6,597 nucleotides of DNA from Bacteroidales bacterium (GTDB taxonomy: Bacteria; Bacteroidota; Bacteroidia; Bacteroidales; JAADGE01): NCBI GenBank assembly GCA_024762915.1, contig JANTGL010000151.1, positions 1 through 6,597 on the forward strand. Direction: 5' to 3'. This document shows positions 1-6,279 of the stretch, one piece after another. The position numbers and the translations under genes are program-made. The notes below the pieces were generated by a model that saw nothing but the letters and a program-made list of their open reading frames with translations, was not told the DNA's origin and did no database searches. The first letter of the stretch is position 1. Each line of letters opens with the position of its first letter.

Positions 1-909
1 CTGAAATATTTGGGTTTACCTGTTTCGGTAGGAATTGCACCGACAAAAACGCTGGCAAAGGTGGCGAATTTTTATGCTAAAAGATATCCTAAATTTGAAA
101 ATATATTGATACTTGATGAAGAGCAAAAAATAAAAGATGCTTTAAAATTAATTGATGTTGGTGAAATTTGGGGTATCGGCAGGCGGTTTAAAAAATTTCT
201 GAAAGCAAACGGTATAAAATCAGCTTTGGATTTGAGAAATGCCAATGAACAATTTATAAAAAAACACATGAGTGTTGTCGGTTTAAGAACCGTAAAAGAA
301 TTGAAAGAAGAATCGTGCATTAAAGTTGAAAGTATCCGCGAAGACCGAAAAAATATGGCTCATACGAGAACTTTTAAACATCCGATAAAAACAAAAGAAG
401 ACCTGAAAGCAATTATTTCAACTTTTACGGTTCGGCTTACCGAAAAATTACGATTTCAAAAATCAGCAGCAAATATGATTGGTGTTTTTGTTGAAACAAG
501 TCGATTTGAAAATAAGAAATACCGCTATTATAATTCAAAAACGGTGAATTTGCCGGTGCCTTCAAACGATACGTTTGAATTGATAAAATATGCTTTGAAA
601 TTAACGGATGCAATTTTTGTTTCCGGCTATAAATATAAAAGAGCCGGTGTTATGGTTTTCGGACTGCAAAATTCCGATCATTTGCAATATTCTTTGTTTG
701 ACACGGTTAATCGTTATAAACATAACAAAATTTTTAATTCCGTTGATTTTTTAAATGCTTCTTACGGCAGAGATGTCGTAAAATATGCCGTACAAGGCGA
801 TAATACTAAAATTTCCGTTCAGGAACGGCTGTCTCCTCAATATACCACTTCTTGGAACCAAATAATAAGGGCTAAGGCAGACGAAAATCTTCCGCTTGTA
901 TCTTTTTAA
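1..909 (+). CDS. umuC: UmuC-type Y-family DNA polymerase (DNA polymerase V catalytic subunit), 5' end outside window
   Basis: The frame is open from base 1 and ends at TAA 907-909, giving 302 visible residues. By comparison with E. coli UmuC (about 420 residues), roughly the first 120 residues are missing; these hold most of the palm and its metal-binding acidic residues. What is seen: the end of the polymerase core (PVSVGIAPTKTLAKVAN), a helix-hairpin-helix region (VGEIWGIGRRF, near visible residues 53-63), the little-finger domain (from about RTFKHPIKTKEDL), a beta-clamp binding motif QYSLF (bases 685-699), and a C-terminal tail ending in LSPQYTTSWNQI, which is typical of UmuC and distinguishes it from DinB (Pol IV). 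The family carries out error-prone translesion synthesis in the SOS response, usually with UmuD. A umuD gene, if present, would lie upstream and is not visible. The end overlaps folK tail to tail. Confidence 0.95.
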   Translation: MKYLGLPVSVGIAPTKTLAKVANFYAKRYPKFENILILDEEQKIKDALKLIDVGEIWGIGRRFKKFLKANGIKSALDLRNANEQFIKKHMSVVGLRTVKELKEESCIKVESIREDRKNMAHTRTFKHPIKTKEDLKAIISTFTVRLTEKLRFQKSAANMIGVFVETSRFENKKYRYYNSKTVNLPVPSNDTFELIKYALKLTDAIFVSGYKYKRAGVMVFGLQNSDHLQYSLFDTVNRYKHNKIFNSVDFLNASYGRDVVKYAVQGDNTKISVQERLSPQYTTSWNQIIRAKADENLPLVSF

Positions 910-1402
910 ATAATTTTACCGAATTTTTATCTTCACACCTTATATATAAGGTTTCAATTGTTTCGTTAAAAACAGGATGAATAAAATCAGGTGCAATTTG
1001 AATCATCGGTTGCAGTACAAATCGACGGAGCTGCAATAAAGGGTGGGGGATTGTTAAATGTTCGGAATTGATAATTTTAGTTCCGTAAAAAAGAATATCG
1101 ATATCAATAATGCGTGATGAATACACGTGTTTTCCGTTTTTTGTATACGTTTTTGACTTTCTGCCCAGCTCTTTTTCAATTTTTTGAGTTTCCGATAAAA
1201 GTTTTTCCGGTAATAAATTACTTTGAATTTCAATAACGGCGTTCAGATAATGGGTATCTTCATAAGCCCATGATTTACTCACGAAAATATCGGAAATTGT
1301 TATCAAATTTCCTGCATAGTTTTGGATTTGTTCAACGGATTTTTTCAGTTGATTTAAACGATTCCCTTTGTTACTCCCCAATGAAAGAAATACTTGTGCC
1401 AT
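872..1402 (-). CDS. folK: 2-amino-4-hydroxy-6-hydroxymethyldihydropteridine diphosphokinase (HPPK)
   Basis: 176 residues, ATG start and TAG stop. The family transfers diphosphate from ATP to 6-hydroxymethyl-7,8-dihydropterin, the step before dihydropteroate synthase in folate synthesis, in the cytoplasm. Visible hallmarks are the N-terminal FLSLGSNKGNR (residues 5-15), the HPPK signature SSRIIDIDIL (95-104) with Arg97 and the two magnesium-binding aspartates Asp100 and Asp102, and IPHPLLQLRRFVLQPM (118-133) with His120 and the ATP-contacting arginine. The usual Trp-Gly-Pro before the signature Arg is replaced by Tyr-Ser-Ser. The length is slightly above E. coli FolK (about 159) because of a C-terminal extension, and the last 12 codons are encoded opposite the end of umuC. 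It stands alone, divergent from the tRNA gene across 108 bp. No clear promoter was found, only weak partial matches to the Bacteroidota -7 box. Confidence 0.96.
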   Translation of the reverse strand: MAQVFLSLGSNKGNRLNQLKKSVEQIQNYAGNLITISDIFVSKSWAYEDTHYLNAVIEIQSNLLPEKLLSETQKIEKELGRKSKTYTKNGKHVYSSRIIDIDILFYGTKIINSEHLTIPHPLLQLRRFVLQPMIQIAPDFIHPVFNETIETLYIRCEDKNSVKLFKKIQAEDFRLP

Positions 1403-1462
1403 TTTTGTATTTAAATTTTATTCAGAATAAAGATAAACTTTTTTCAAATAAAATCAGAAAAA

Positions 1463-1495
1463 TTTGCAGAAAAATAAAAAAATATAATAATTTTG
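1463..1495 (+). promoter_or_regulatory. Probable promoter of the tRNA-Gln gene (Bacteroidota type)
   Basis: TAATTTTG at 1488-1495 matches the Bacteroidota -7 consensus TAnnTTTG at every fixed position, and a TTTG at 1463-1466 lies 21 bases upstream, about where the -33 element is expected. Transcription would begin a few bases before the mature tRNA 5' end at 1511. This is a pattern match in AT-rich DNA, supported mainly by its placement in front of a stand-alone tRNA gene. Confidence 0.55.
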
Positions 1496-1510
1496 CACTC
1501 CTAAATTTAA

Positions 1511-1581
1511 TGACCCATGGTGTAATGGTAACACAGCTGGTTTTGGTCCAGCCGTTCCAGGTTCGAATCCTGGTGGGTCAG
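1511..1581 (+). tRNA. tRNA-Gln (anticodon TTG)
   Basis: The sequence folds into a complete cloverleaf: a 7-bp acceptor stem TGACCCA (1511-1517) with TGGGTCA (1574-1580), a D stem GTGT/ACAC (1520-1523 with 1531-1534), an anticodon stem GCTGG/CCAGC (1536-1540 with 1548-1552), and a T stem CCAGG/CCTGG (1557-1561 with 1569-1573) around TTCGAAT. The anticodon loop TTTTGGT (1541-1547) places TTG at 1543-1545, which reads CAA and, by wobble, CAG glutamine codons. The U1-A72 pair, G2-C71 and the discriminator G (1581) agree with known glutamine identity elements. The 3' CCA is not encoded (the next bases are CTG), so it must be added by CCA nucleotidyltransferase. Confidence 0.97.
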
Positions 1582-1584
1582 CTG

Positions 1585-1618
1585 AAAAACTCGTTAACAA
1601 TCGTTGATGAGTTTTTTT
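1585..1618 (+). terminator. Intrinsic terminator of the tRNA-Gln gene
   Basis: AAAAACTCGTTAAC (1585-1598) pairs with GTTGATGAGTTTTT (1603-1616) around an AATC loop. The 14-bp stem contains two G-T wobbles, and a run of seven T bases starts at 1612. It begins only three bases after the discriminator base, so tRNA and terminator form a very compact unit. The A-run at the start of the stem means it could also work on the opposite strand. Confidence 0.8.
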
Positions 1619-1712
1619 AATTTAAAAGAATCCGGTTATACCGAAATGCAAAGAATACAGAATAAAAATAAGATACAGCAGTGTAAAATTTTTTTATCAA
1701 AAAAGTTTTTTA

Positions 1713-1727
1713 TAACTTTATACTTTG
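1713..1727 (+). promoter_or_regulatory. Possible promoter -7 region for the lipoprotein operon
   Basis: The 135 bp between the tRNA terminator and the lipoprotein start must hold the promoter, because the terminator blocks read-through. Two near matches to TAnnTTTG overlap here: TAACTTTA (1713-1720, one mismatch at the last base) and TATACTTTG (1719-1727, one extra base in the spacer). No convincing -33 element lies upstream; that stretch is mostly a T-run. Nothing else recognisable was seen in this gap. Confidence 0.3.
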
Positions 1728-1753
1728 TTTCTGTAATATAAAAAATATATGAT

Positions 1754-2653
1754 ATGAAAACATCTTTTAAACTAATCACATTTATTTTTGCTGTAAGTAT
1801 GCTGTTCCTTTTTACGGCATGCGGAGAAGATGCAAATAATAATAACAATGAAAAAGATTCATTAAATCAGGACGTTACTGAGATTAATGAAGATAATCTT
1901 ATTACGTATTTGGTTCCTTCACCCAAGGATATGTTTGCATTTACCAAAGAAGGGGATTTAAAGTATTCGGCAAATGTATTAAATGCTAAAGATAATGCCG
2001 ATAAATATATTGATACGAAATCACAAGAAATCGGTTTCGGAATTTATTCTGCTGATTTGGCTTATACTGCTGCATTCAATCAAACAAATACTGCCGGAGA
2101 ATACCTTAAAGTGGTGGAGAGTTTGAGCGATAAAATCGGTCTCGGTTCGGTATTTACCGAAAGTTTAATTAATCGGTTTAAGAAAATCGAAAATAAAGAC
2201 TCCTTATTAAAAGTTACGAATGATACCTATTATGATATTGTTAAGTTTTTAGAAGATAATGACAGAAATACCTCTTTATCATTAATTTCAGTAGGCGGAT
2301 GGGTTGAAAGTTTGTATATTGTTACAAATTTGCAAGATAAATATCAAAAAGATAATAATATTATTCAATTAATTGCAGACCAAAAAAATATTTTCGAAAA
2401 TATTGTTTTGTCGCTTCAACAAAGAGAAGCTGACCCGAATGTTGCTGATTTAATTCAAGAATTGCAAGCCGTAAAAACTGTTTATGACGGACTGGAAGTG
2501 ATTAAAATTGAAAATCCGAATGTTAAAAATGCAAAAGCGAATCAAATTATTGTCGGCGGATCTACTAAAATTGTGATGACTGAAACTCAATTCAATCAAC
2601 TTAAAAAAGCAATGGCTGATGTAAGAAATAAATTAGCCGGTTCTGACGTTTAA
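1754..2653 (+). CDS. Lipoprotein of unknown function
   Basis: 299 residues. The N-terminus is a lipoprotein signal: a basic start (MKTSFK), a hydrophobic stretch (residues 7-20), and the lipobox FTAC with acylated Cys23. The mature protein begins Cys-Gly-Glu-Asp followed by a run of five Asn, a flexible linker; acidic residues just after the Cys resemble the surface-export signals of some Bacteroidota lipoproteins, which is only a suggestion. The rest (about 45-250) looks mainly helical with no further membrane segment, including SQEIGFGIYSADLAY (90-104) and a second helical stretch, SVGGWVESLYIVTNL (179-193). I recall similar conserved lipoproteins of unknown role in Bacteroidota but cannot name a family. 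It is followed after 28 bp by another exported protein, without a terminator between them, so the two are probably one operon. Confidence 0.85.
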   Translation: MKTSFKLITFIFAVSMLFLFTACGEDANNNNNEKDSLNQDVTEINEDNLITYLVPSPKDMFAFTKEGDLKYSANVLNAKDNADKYIDTKSQEIGFGIYSADLAYTAAFNQTNTAGEYLKVVESLSDKIGLGSVFTESLINRFKKIENKDSLLKVTNDTYYDIVKFLEDNDRNTSLSLISVGGWVESLYIVTNLQDKYQKDNNIIQLIADQKNIFENIVLSLQQREADPNVADLIQELQAVKTVYDGLEVIKIENPNVKNAKANQIIVGGSTKIVMTETQFNQLKKAMADVRNKLAGSDV

Positions 2654-2681
2654 AAAATTCTAACTATTAAAATTGAAGATT

Positions 2682-3227
2682 ATGAAAACTAAATTGATAT
2701 ATATTATTGCATTGTTTCTTGTATTTCCGTTATTTTCGGATGCACAATCCAAATGTTCTGACTTTTTCAGATACAGAAGACCCGAAGCTCCGTATGAATA
2801 TAACGATCAATCAAGCAGTGCGGTATGCGTAACCGGACAAACCTACGAATTTATTCTGCCTTTAACAAAAGGGAAAGATTTCCGATTAAAATTCTATGCT
2901 GCTGCTGTTTTTAATAACAAAATAAATTTTAAAATTATTGACGAAAGCACTCATGAAACAGTTCTTGACCTTCCCGGAGAAAGTCCTGCGAGAGCAGAAG
3001 GAACATGTGTGTTAGCGGATTATTATAATGAAGATAACGGAAAATCATTACATCCGTATTTTGATTTTTATCCCGCAACGTCTACGACATTAAAAATTAT
3101 TATTGAAGTTTTACCTGTTCCGCAGGAAGAAAGTGATAATCCGAATGTTAAAAAACAAGCAAAAATGAACAGAGGTTGTGTAACGGTTGTTGTTCTTGAT
3201 AAACCGTCAGAGAATTCTTCGTTTTGA
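2682..3227 (+). CDS. Secreted protein of unknown function with four cysteines
   Basis: 181 residues from the ATG at 2682; an in-frame TTG at 2673 would add only MKI and is less likely. Residues 1-21 form a signal peptide (MKTK, hydrophobic core LIYIIALFLVFPLF, then SDA before Gln22), so signal peptidase I would cut after Ala21 and leave a periplasmic or secreted protein. The mature part looks beta-rich: TYEFILPLTKGKDFRLKFYA (54-73) and INFKIIDE (81-88), then a last strand CVTVVVLDK (166-174). Cysteines at 25, 49, 109 and 166 could make two disulfides, in keeping with export. No catalytic motif was recognised. It follows the lipoprotein gene by 28 bp and precedes a terminator-like hairpin, so the two genes probably form one unit and may act together in the envelope. 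Confidence 0.82.
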   Translation: MKTKLIYIIALFLVFPLFSDAQSKCSDFFRYRRPEAPYEYNDQSSSAVCVTGQTYEFILPLTKGKDFRLKFYAAAVFNNKINFKIIDESTHETVLDLPGESPARAEGTCVLADYYNEDNGKSLHPYFDFYPATSTTLKIIIEVLPVPQEESDNPNVKKQAKMNRGCVTVVVLDKPSENSSF

Positions 3228-3247
3228 TAAAATGAAACTATGTATTT

Positions 3248-3273
3248 AAAGCTTGCATTTTGCAAGCTTTTTT
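3248..3273 (+). terminator. Intrinsic terminator-like hairpin between the secreted-protein gene and waaA
   Basis: AAAGCTTGCA (3248-3257) pairs perfectly with TGCAAGCTTT (3261-3270) around a TTT loop, followed by a T-rich stretch (TTTATTTT). It lies 20 bp after the stop codon of the secreted-protein gene and is the expected terminator of that operon. It ends about 8 bases before the waaA start codon, so it would also sit in the leader of any waaA transcript that begins upstream. Confidence 0.75.
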
Positions 3274-3281
3274 ATTTTAAT

Positions 3282-4508
3282 ATGAAGCTTTTATATTCAA
3301 TCGGTATTTTTTTTTATAATTTGTTGATTAAATTTTCCTCAGGGTTTAATTCAAAAGCAAAATTAAGAAAAGACGGCGTAAATTTCACATTTGAAACCCT
3401 AAAATCGTTTAATTCAAAGCATGTAATTTGGGTACATTGTGCTTCTCTCGGGGAATTTGAACAAGGCAGACCTCTAATTGAAAAAATCAAACAAAAATAT
3501 TCAGATTATCAAATTGCTTTAAGTTTTTTTTCACCCTCAGGTTATGAAATTCGAAAAAAATATGAATTAGCAGATCTTGTTTTTTATCTGCCGGGAGATT
3601 CCTTCAAAAATGCAAAAAAACTGATCTCTCTTTTAAACCCGAAACTTGTTTTTTTTGTTAAATATGAATTTTGGTATTGGTATTTACGTGAATTAAAAAA
3701 CCAACAAATTCCGACTTATTTAATTTCAGGAATATTCAGAAAAAAACAAATCTTTTTTAAATTTTACGGTTCTTTTTTCAGAAAGATTTTAAAAAACTTT
3801 ACACATTTATTTGTTCAAAATACGATTTCTGCCGATTTATTAAAACAGGCAGGAATACAAAATGTAAGTATCACCGGAGATACGCGTTTTGATCGTGTTT
3901 TTGAAATTGCATCTAACAGAAAACGGATTGAAATCATTGAAAATTTCATTAAAGATAAATTGGTTTTTGTTGCCGGAAGCACATGGAAACCGGATGAAGA
4001 TATTATTTTTCAATTTATGAATTTACCGGGAAATAAGAATGTAAAATATATTATTGCTCCGCATGAGATTAAAAATGAGAATATTAAGAGGATTATTAAT
4101 TTAGCAGATAAAAATGTAATTCGTTATTCTGAAAGTAACAGTGAAAATATTTTAAGTACTGATATTTTAATTATTGATAATATCGGATTGTTATCATCCG
4201 TATACGCTTATGCCGATGTTGCATATATCGGAGGCGGTTTCGGTGCGGGAATTCACAATACCCTTGAAGCAGCCGTTTACGGAATACCCGTTATTTTCGG
4301 ATCGAAATATCAAAAATTTGATGAGGCAAAAGAATTAATTAAAAGAAAAGCCGGGTTTTCTATTACGAACAAAGAAGAATTTAACGTTATATTACAAAAT
4401 CTTATTCGCGATATAAATTTAAGAATGCAAAGCGGGAAAAATGCCGAAATGTATATTAAAGAAAATATCGGTGCAACAGAAAAAATCTTAACAGCCGTCA
4501 GTTTATAA
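3282..4508 (+). CDS. waaA: 3-deoxy-D-manno-octulosonic acid transferase (Kdo transferase)
   Basis: 408 residues. The family (GT30, also called KdtA) moves Kdo from CMP-Kdo onto the lipid A precursor at the inner face of the inner membrane, linking lipid A to the LPS core. A hydrophobic N-terminus (about 3-18) is the membrane anchor. HCASLGEFEQGRPLI (52-66) holds the likely catalytic base Glu58. Other family blocks are KYEFWYWYL (127-135), SITGDTRFDRV (196-206), AGSTWKPDED (231-240), APHE (259-262) and the CMP-Kdo-binding region GGGFGAGIHNTLEAAVYGIP (317-336). The ATG at 3282 is preferred over the in-frame ATG at 3240: the longer form would add 14 residues encoded by the terminator hairpin, and family members begin close to the membrane anchor. 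It converges on atpG with a 14-bp gap and no clear terminator. Confidence 0.96.
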   Translation: MKLLYSIGIFFYNLLIKFSSGFNSKAKLRKDGVNFTFETLKSFNSKHVIWVHCASLGEFEQGRPLIEKIKQKYSDYQIALSFFSPSGYEIRKKYELADLVFYLPGDSFKNAKKLISLLNPKLVFFVKYEFWYWYLRELKNQQIPTYLISGIFRKKQIFFKFYGSFFRKILKNFTHLFVQNTISADLLKQAGIQNVSITGDTRFDRVFEIASNRKRIEIIENFIKDKLVFVAGSTWKPDEDIIFQFMNLPGNKNVKYIIAPHEIKNENIKRIINLADKNVIRYSESNSENILSTDILIIDNIGLLSSVYAYADVAYIGGGFGAGIHNTLEAAVYGIPVIFGSKYQKFDEAKELIKRKAGFSITNKEEFNVILQNLIRDINLRMQSGKNAEMYIKENIGATEKILTAVSL

Positions 4509-4522
4509 ATTATTCGATTAAC

Positions 4523-5398
4523 TTAGCCCTTTAATGCTTCGGCACCTGCCGTAATTTCCAGAATCTCTTTTGTAATAGCTGCTTGTCGAGCTTTATTGTA
4601 ACTTAAAGTTAAAGAACGAATCATTTCACTTGCATTATCAGTTGCTTGATGCATCGCAGTCATTCTGGCACCTTGTTCGGCGGCATAGGAATCCGTAACG
4701 GCAGCAAAAAGTTGAGTTTTAAGCGAATCCGGTATTAAAGTATCGAAAATGTATTGTTGCGAAGGTTCAAAAATGTAATCATTATTCTCTGTCGAACTGT
4801 TTTCTTCATGTTTTACAGGTAAAAATTGTTCTTGAGTTAAAATTTGAACGGCAGCGTTTTTAAAACGATTGTAAACAATTTCAATTTTATCGAATTTTTT
4901 ATCGGTAAAATAATGCATCAGTTTTTCGGCAACGTCTGCAATATTATTAAACGTTAAATCATCATAAAGCGTATCAAAATCCGCATCAATTTTATAGCCT
5001 TTAGCTTGTAAAATTTGGCCGCTTTTTGACCCGATTGTATAAATTGAAACATTCCCTTTTCGGTATTGATCGGCATATTGTCCTTCTGTTAATTCAATGA
5101 TTTTTTTAACGATATTTGCATTAAACGGTCCGCATAAACCTCTGTTAGAGCTAATTGCAACAAGCAGCACCTGTTCTTCAGATCTTTCGGCAGCATAAAT
5201 ATTTTCGGCACTTCCGCCTTTTACGTCACCCAATCGACTTAAAATTTCATTCAATTTATTGGCATAAGGTCTTAATTGAGTGATGGCATTTTGTGCTTTT
5301 CTCAATTTAGCGGCCGATACCATTTTCATGGCATTTGTAATTTGTCGGGTCGATTTAACCGATGTTATTCTGGTACGTATTTCTTTTAAATTTGCCAT
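4523..5398 (-). CDS. atpG: ATP synthase F1 gamma subunit
   Basis: 291 residues from the ATG at 5398. An in-frame TTG two codons upstream is not needed, since the family begins MANLKEIRTRI. Gamma is the rotating central shaft of F1, linking proton flow through Fo to ATP synthesis in the alpha3beta3 head. The N-terminal helix (residues 1-55, with KSTRQITNAMKMVSAAKLRK), the SNRGLCGPFN block (84-93), and the C-terminal helix with the signature EQGARMTAMHQATDNA (241-256) through ITKEILEITAGAEAL (275-289) are all present, so the protein is intact. An acidic, Asn/Ser-rich loop (198-207, ENSSTENNDY) is probably a lineage-specific insertion. It is the last gene of the - strand unit. Unusually, it follows a gene for an exported protein, by 10 bp, rather than atpA. 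Confidence 0.97.
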   Translation of the reverse strand: MANLKEIRTRITSVKSTRQITNAMKMVSAAKLRKAQNAITQLRPYANKLNEILSRLGDVKGGSAENIYAAERSEEQVLLVAISSNRGLCGPFNANIVKKIIELTEGQYADQYRKGNVSIYTIGSKSGQILQAKGYKIDADFDTLYDDLTFNNIADVAEKLMHYFTDKKFDKIEIVYNRFKNAAVQILTQEQFLPVKHEENSSTENNDYIFEPSQQYIFDTLIPDSLKTQLFAAVTDSYAAEQGARMTAMHQATDNASEMIRSLTLSYNKARQAAITKEILEITAGAEALKG

Positions 5399-5408
5399 TT
5401 GCAAACAG

Positions 5409-6020
5409 TTATTTTATCATTAAAGGAACAATGTCGTCATTAATTATTTTATAAATAATTCCGCGTTTTAAATTCATGTCATCACTGATATCTGCATAAC
5501 ATTTTTCCGTTTTATAAAAAACTTCATTTGTTTTCGGGTCGATAAATTCAGCAAATCCGTTTGTAGAATCCCAATTATATTCGATGTCAAAAGATAATAC
5601 AAAATCTGAAATATTTTTATTATCCGTAATTTTCCAGTATCCTAAATTTTTTAATTTTCTTCCGGCATGAATTGCTGCATTTTTGTCATGTGTATCAATA
5701 AATACCCGATGACCCTTTGCCGCTAAACTTTTAAGTAAATCTTTATTTTCTTTATAATCAGGAGCTGCAGAAGCCACATTTTCATCATTAAAAAAATCAC
5801 GTTCACCGTTTTGATAGGTGATTTCTTTAATATCTGATTTGCTTATCACATATACAGGCCCGTCTTGATTTGAAAATTTCTTGTATTTTATTGTATTTAA
5901 TCCTACTTCAATAACTTTTGCTTCAATTTTCACGGAATCATATTTTAAGATAATGTCTTGTGAATAGCCGTTTATTGAAATTAAAAGAACAATTACAAAA
6001 ATAAAAATTGATTTTTTCAT
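5409..6020 (-). CDS. Exported protein of unknown function lying between the ATP synthase genes
   Basis: 203 residues. Residues 1-20 are a signal peptide (MKKS, hydrophobic core, then GYS before Gln21), so the mature protein should be periplasmic or outer-membrane associated. Two parts are visible. Residues 22-70 (DIILKYDSVKIEAKVIEVG, then IKYKKFSNQDGPVYVISKSD, then IKEITYQNG) match a motif I know from many exported Bacteroidota proteins: a beta-rich segment with the pattern I-x-A-K-V-x-E-V and the N-x-D-G-P-x-Y block. Residues 92-203 form a second alpha/beta domain (GHRVFIDTHDKNAA, then LKNLGYWKITDNKNISDFVLSF) that I cannot assign. It has one cysteine (174) and no membrane segment after the signal. 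The start is 5 bp after the acyl-CoA-binding protein gene and the end 10 bp before atpG, so it is co-transcribed with ATP synthase genes although nothing in it suggests an ATP synthase subunit. Confidence 0.85.
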   Translation of the reverse strand: MKKSIFIFVIVLLISINGYSQDIILKYDSVKIEAKVIEVGLNTIKYKKFSNQDGPVYVISKSDIKEITYQNGERDFFNDENVASAAPDYKENKDLLKSLAAKGHRVFIDTHDKNAAIHAGRKLKNLGYWKITDNKNISDFVLSFDIEYNWDSTNGFAEFIDPKTNEVFYKTEKCYADISDDMNLKRGIIYKIINDDIVPLMIK

Positions 6021-6025
6021 AGTTT

Positions 6026-6274
6026 CTAAGTTAAAGAATTTACCAGTTCGATATATTCATTTGCCGCATCTTCGTTACTTTTCCCCTTTTGCTCTTCCCA
6101 TGCATCGTATTTAGCTGCACCTTTAAAATCAAATCCTCCGGGACGTTCACCCGAAACATCACCTTCCGTAACTTGCTTATAAAGCGCATATAATTTTAAT
6201 AAAACATCGTTTGAAGGACGCTCAGTTAACATTTTTGATTTTGCAACTGCTTCTTCGAATATCTTTAAATCCAT
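6026..6274 (-). CDS. Acyl-CoA-binding protein (ACBP)
   Basis: 82 residues, the full length of a single-domain ACBP (bovine ACBP is 86). The family binds medium- and long-chain acyl-CoA esters in the cytoplasm, buffering and carrying them for lipid synthesis and degradation. The fold is visible end to end: FEEAVAKSK (6-14), PSNDVLLKLYALYKQVTEGD (20-39), the loop ERPGGFDFKGAAKYDAW (43-59), and SNEDAANEYIELVNSL (66-81). Ligand-contacting residues of bovine ACBP are kept: Tyr28, Tyr31, Lys32, Lys54 and Tyr73 correspond to Tyr29, Tyr32, Lys33, Lys55 and Tyr74. The nearly invariant Trp after that Lys is Tyr56 here. There is no signal peptide. It starts 5 bp after the atpA stop codon, so it probably shares the ATP synthase transcript. 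Confidence 0.95.
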   Translation of the reverse strand: MDLKIFEEAVAKSKMLTERPSNDVLLKLYALYKQVTEGDVSGERPGGFDFKGAAKYDAWEEQKGKSNEDAANEYIELVNSLT

Positions 6275-6279
6275 TTTCT

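Noticed and set aside
1270..1620. Open frame of 116 codons on the + strand
   Set aside because: It runs antisense to folK and then straight through the tRNA-Gln gene and its terminator. It has no protein-like features.
1636..1848. 70-codon open frame on the - strand, which could be a small hydrophobic protein
   Set aside because: It overlaps the signal-peptide region of the lipoprotein gene on the opposite strand. Its hydrophobic look comes from the AT-rich complement, and no start context or family match supports it.
1842..1856. AAT repeat tract in the lipoprotein gene as a phase-variable microsatellite
   Set aside because: Five Asn codons are too few and not all identical, and a trinucleotide unit would not shift the frame. 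It is better read as a linker after the lipid-anchored cysteine.
3240..3281. Longer waaA start at the ATG at 3240
   Set aside because: The 14 extra residues would be encoded by the terminator hairpin, and the family starts at the membrane anchor, matching the ATG at 3282.
4490..4545. Possible bidirectional terminator between waaA and atpG
   Set aside because: The 14-bp gap and the flanking coding ends hold no stem longer than about 3 bp in front of a T-run on either strand, so no terminator can be supported.
5399..5404. TTG start two codons upstream of atpG
   Set aside because: Gamma subunits begin with the MANLKEIRTRI-type sequence, which the ATG at 5398 gives exactly.
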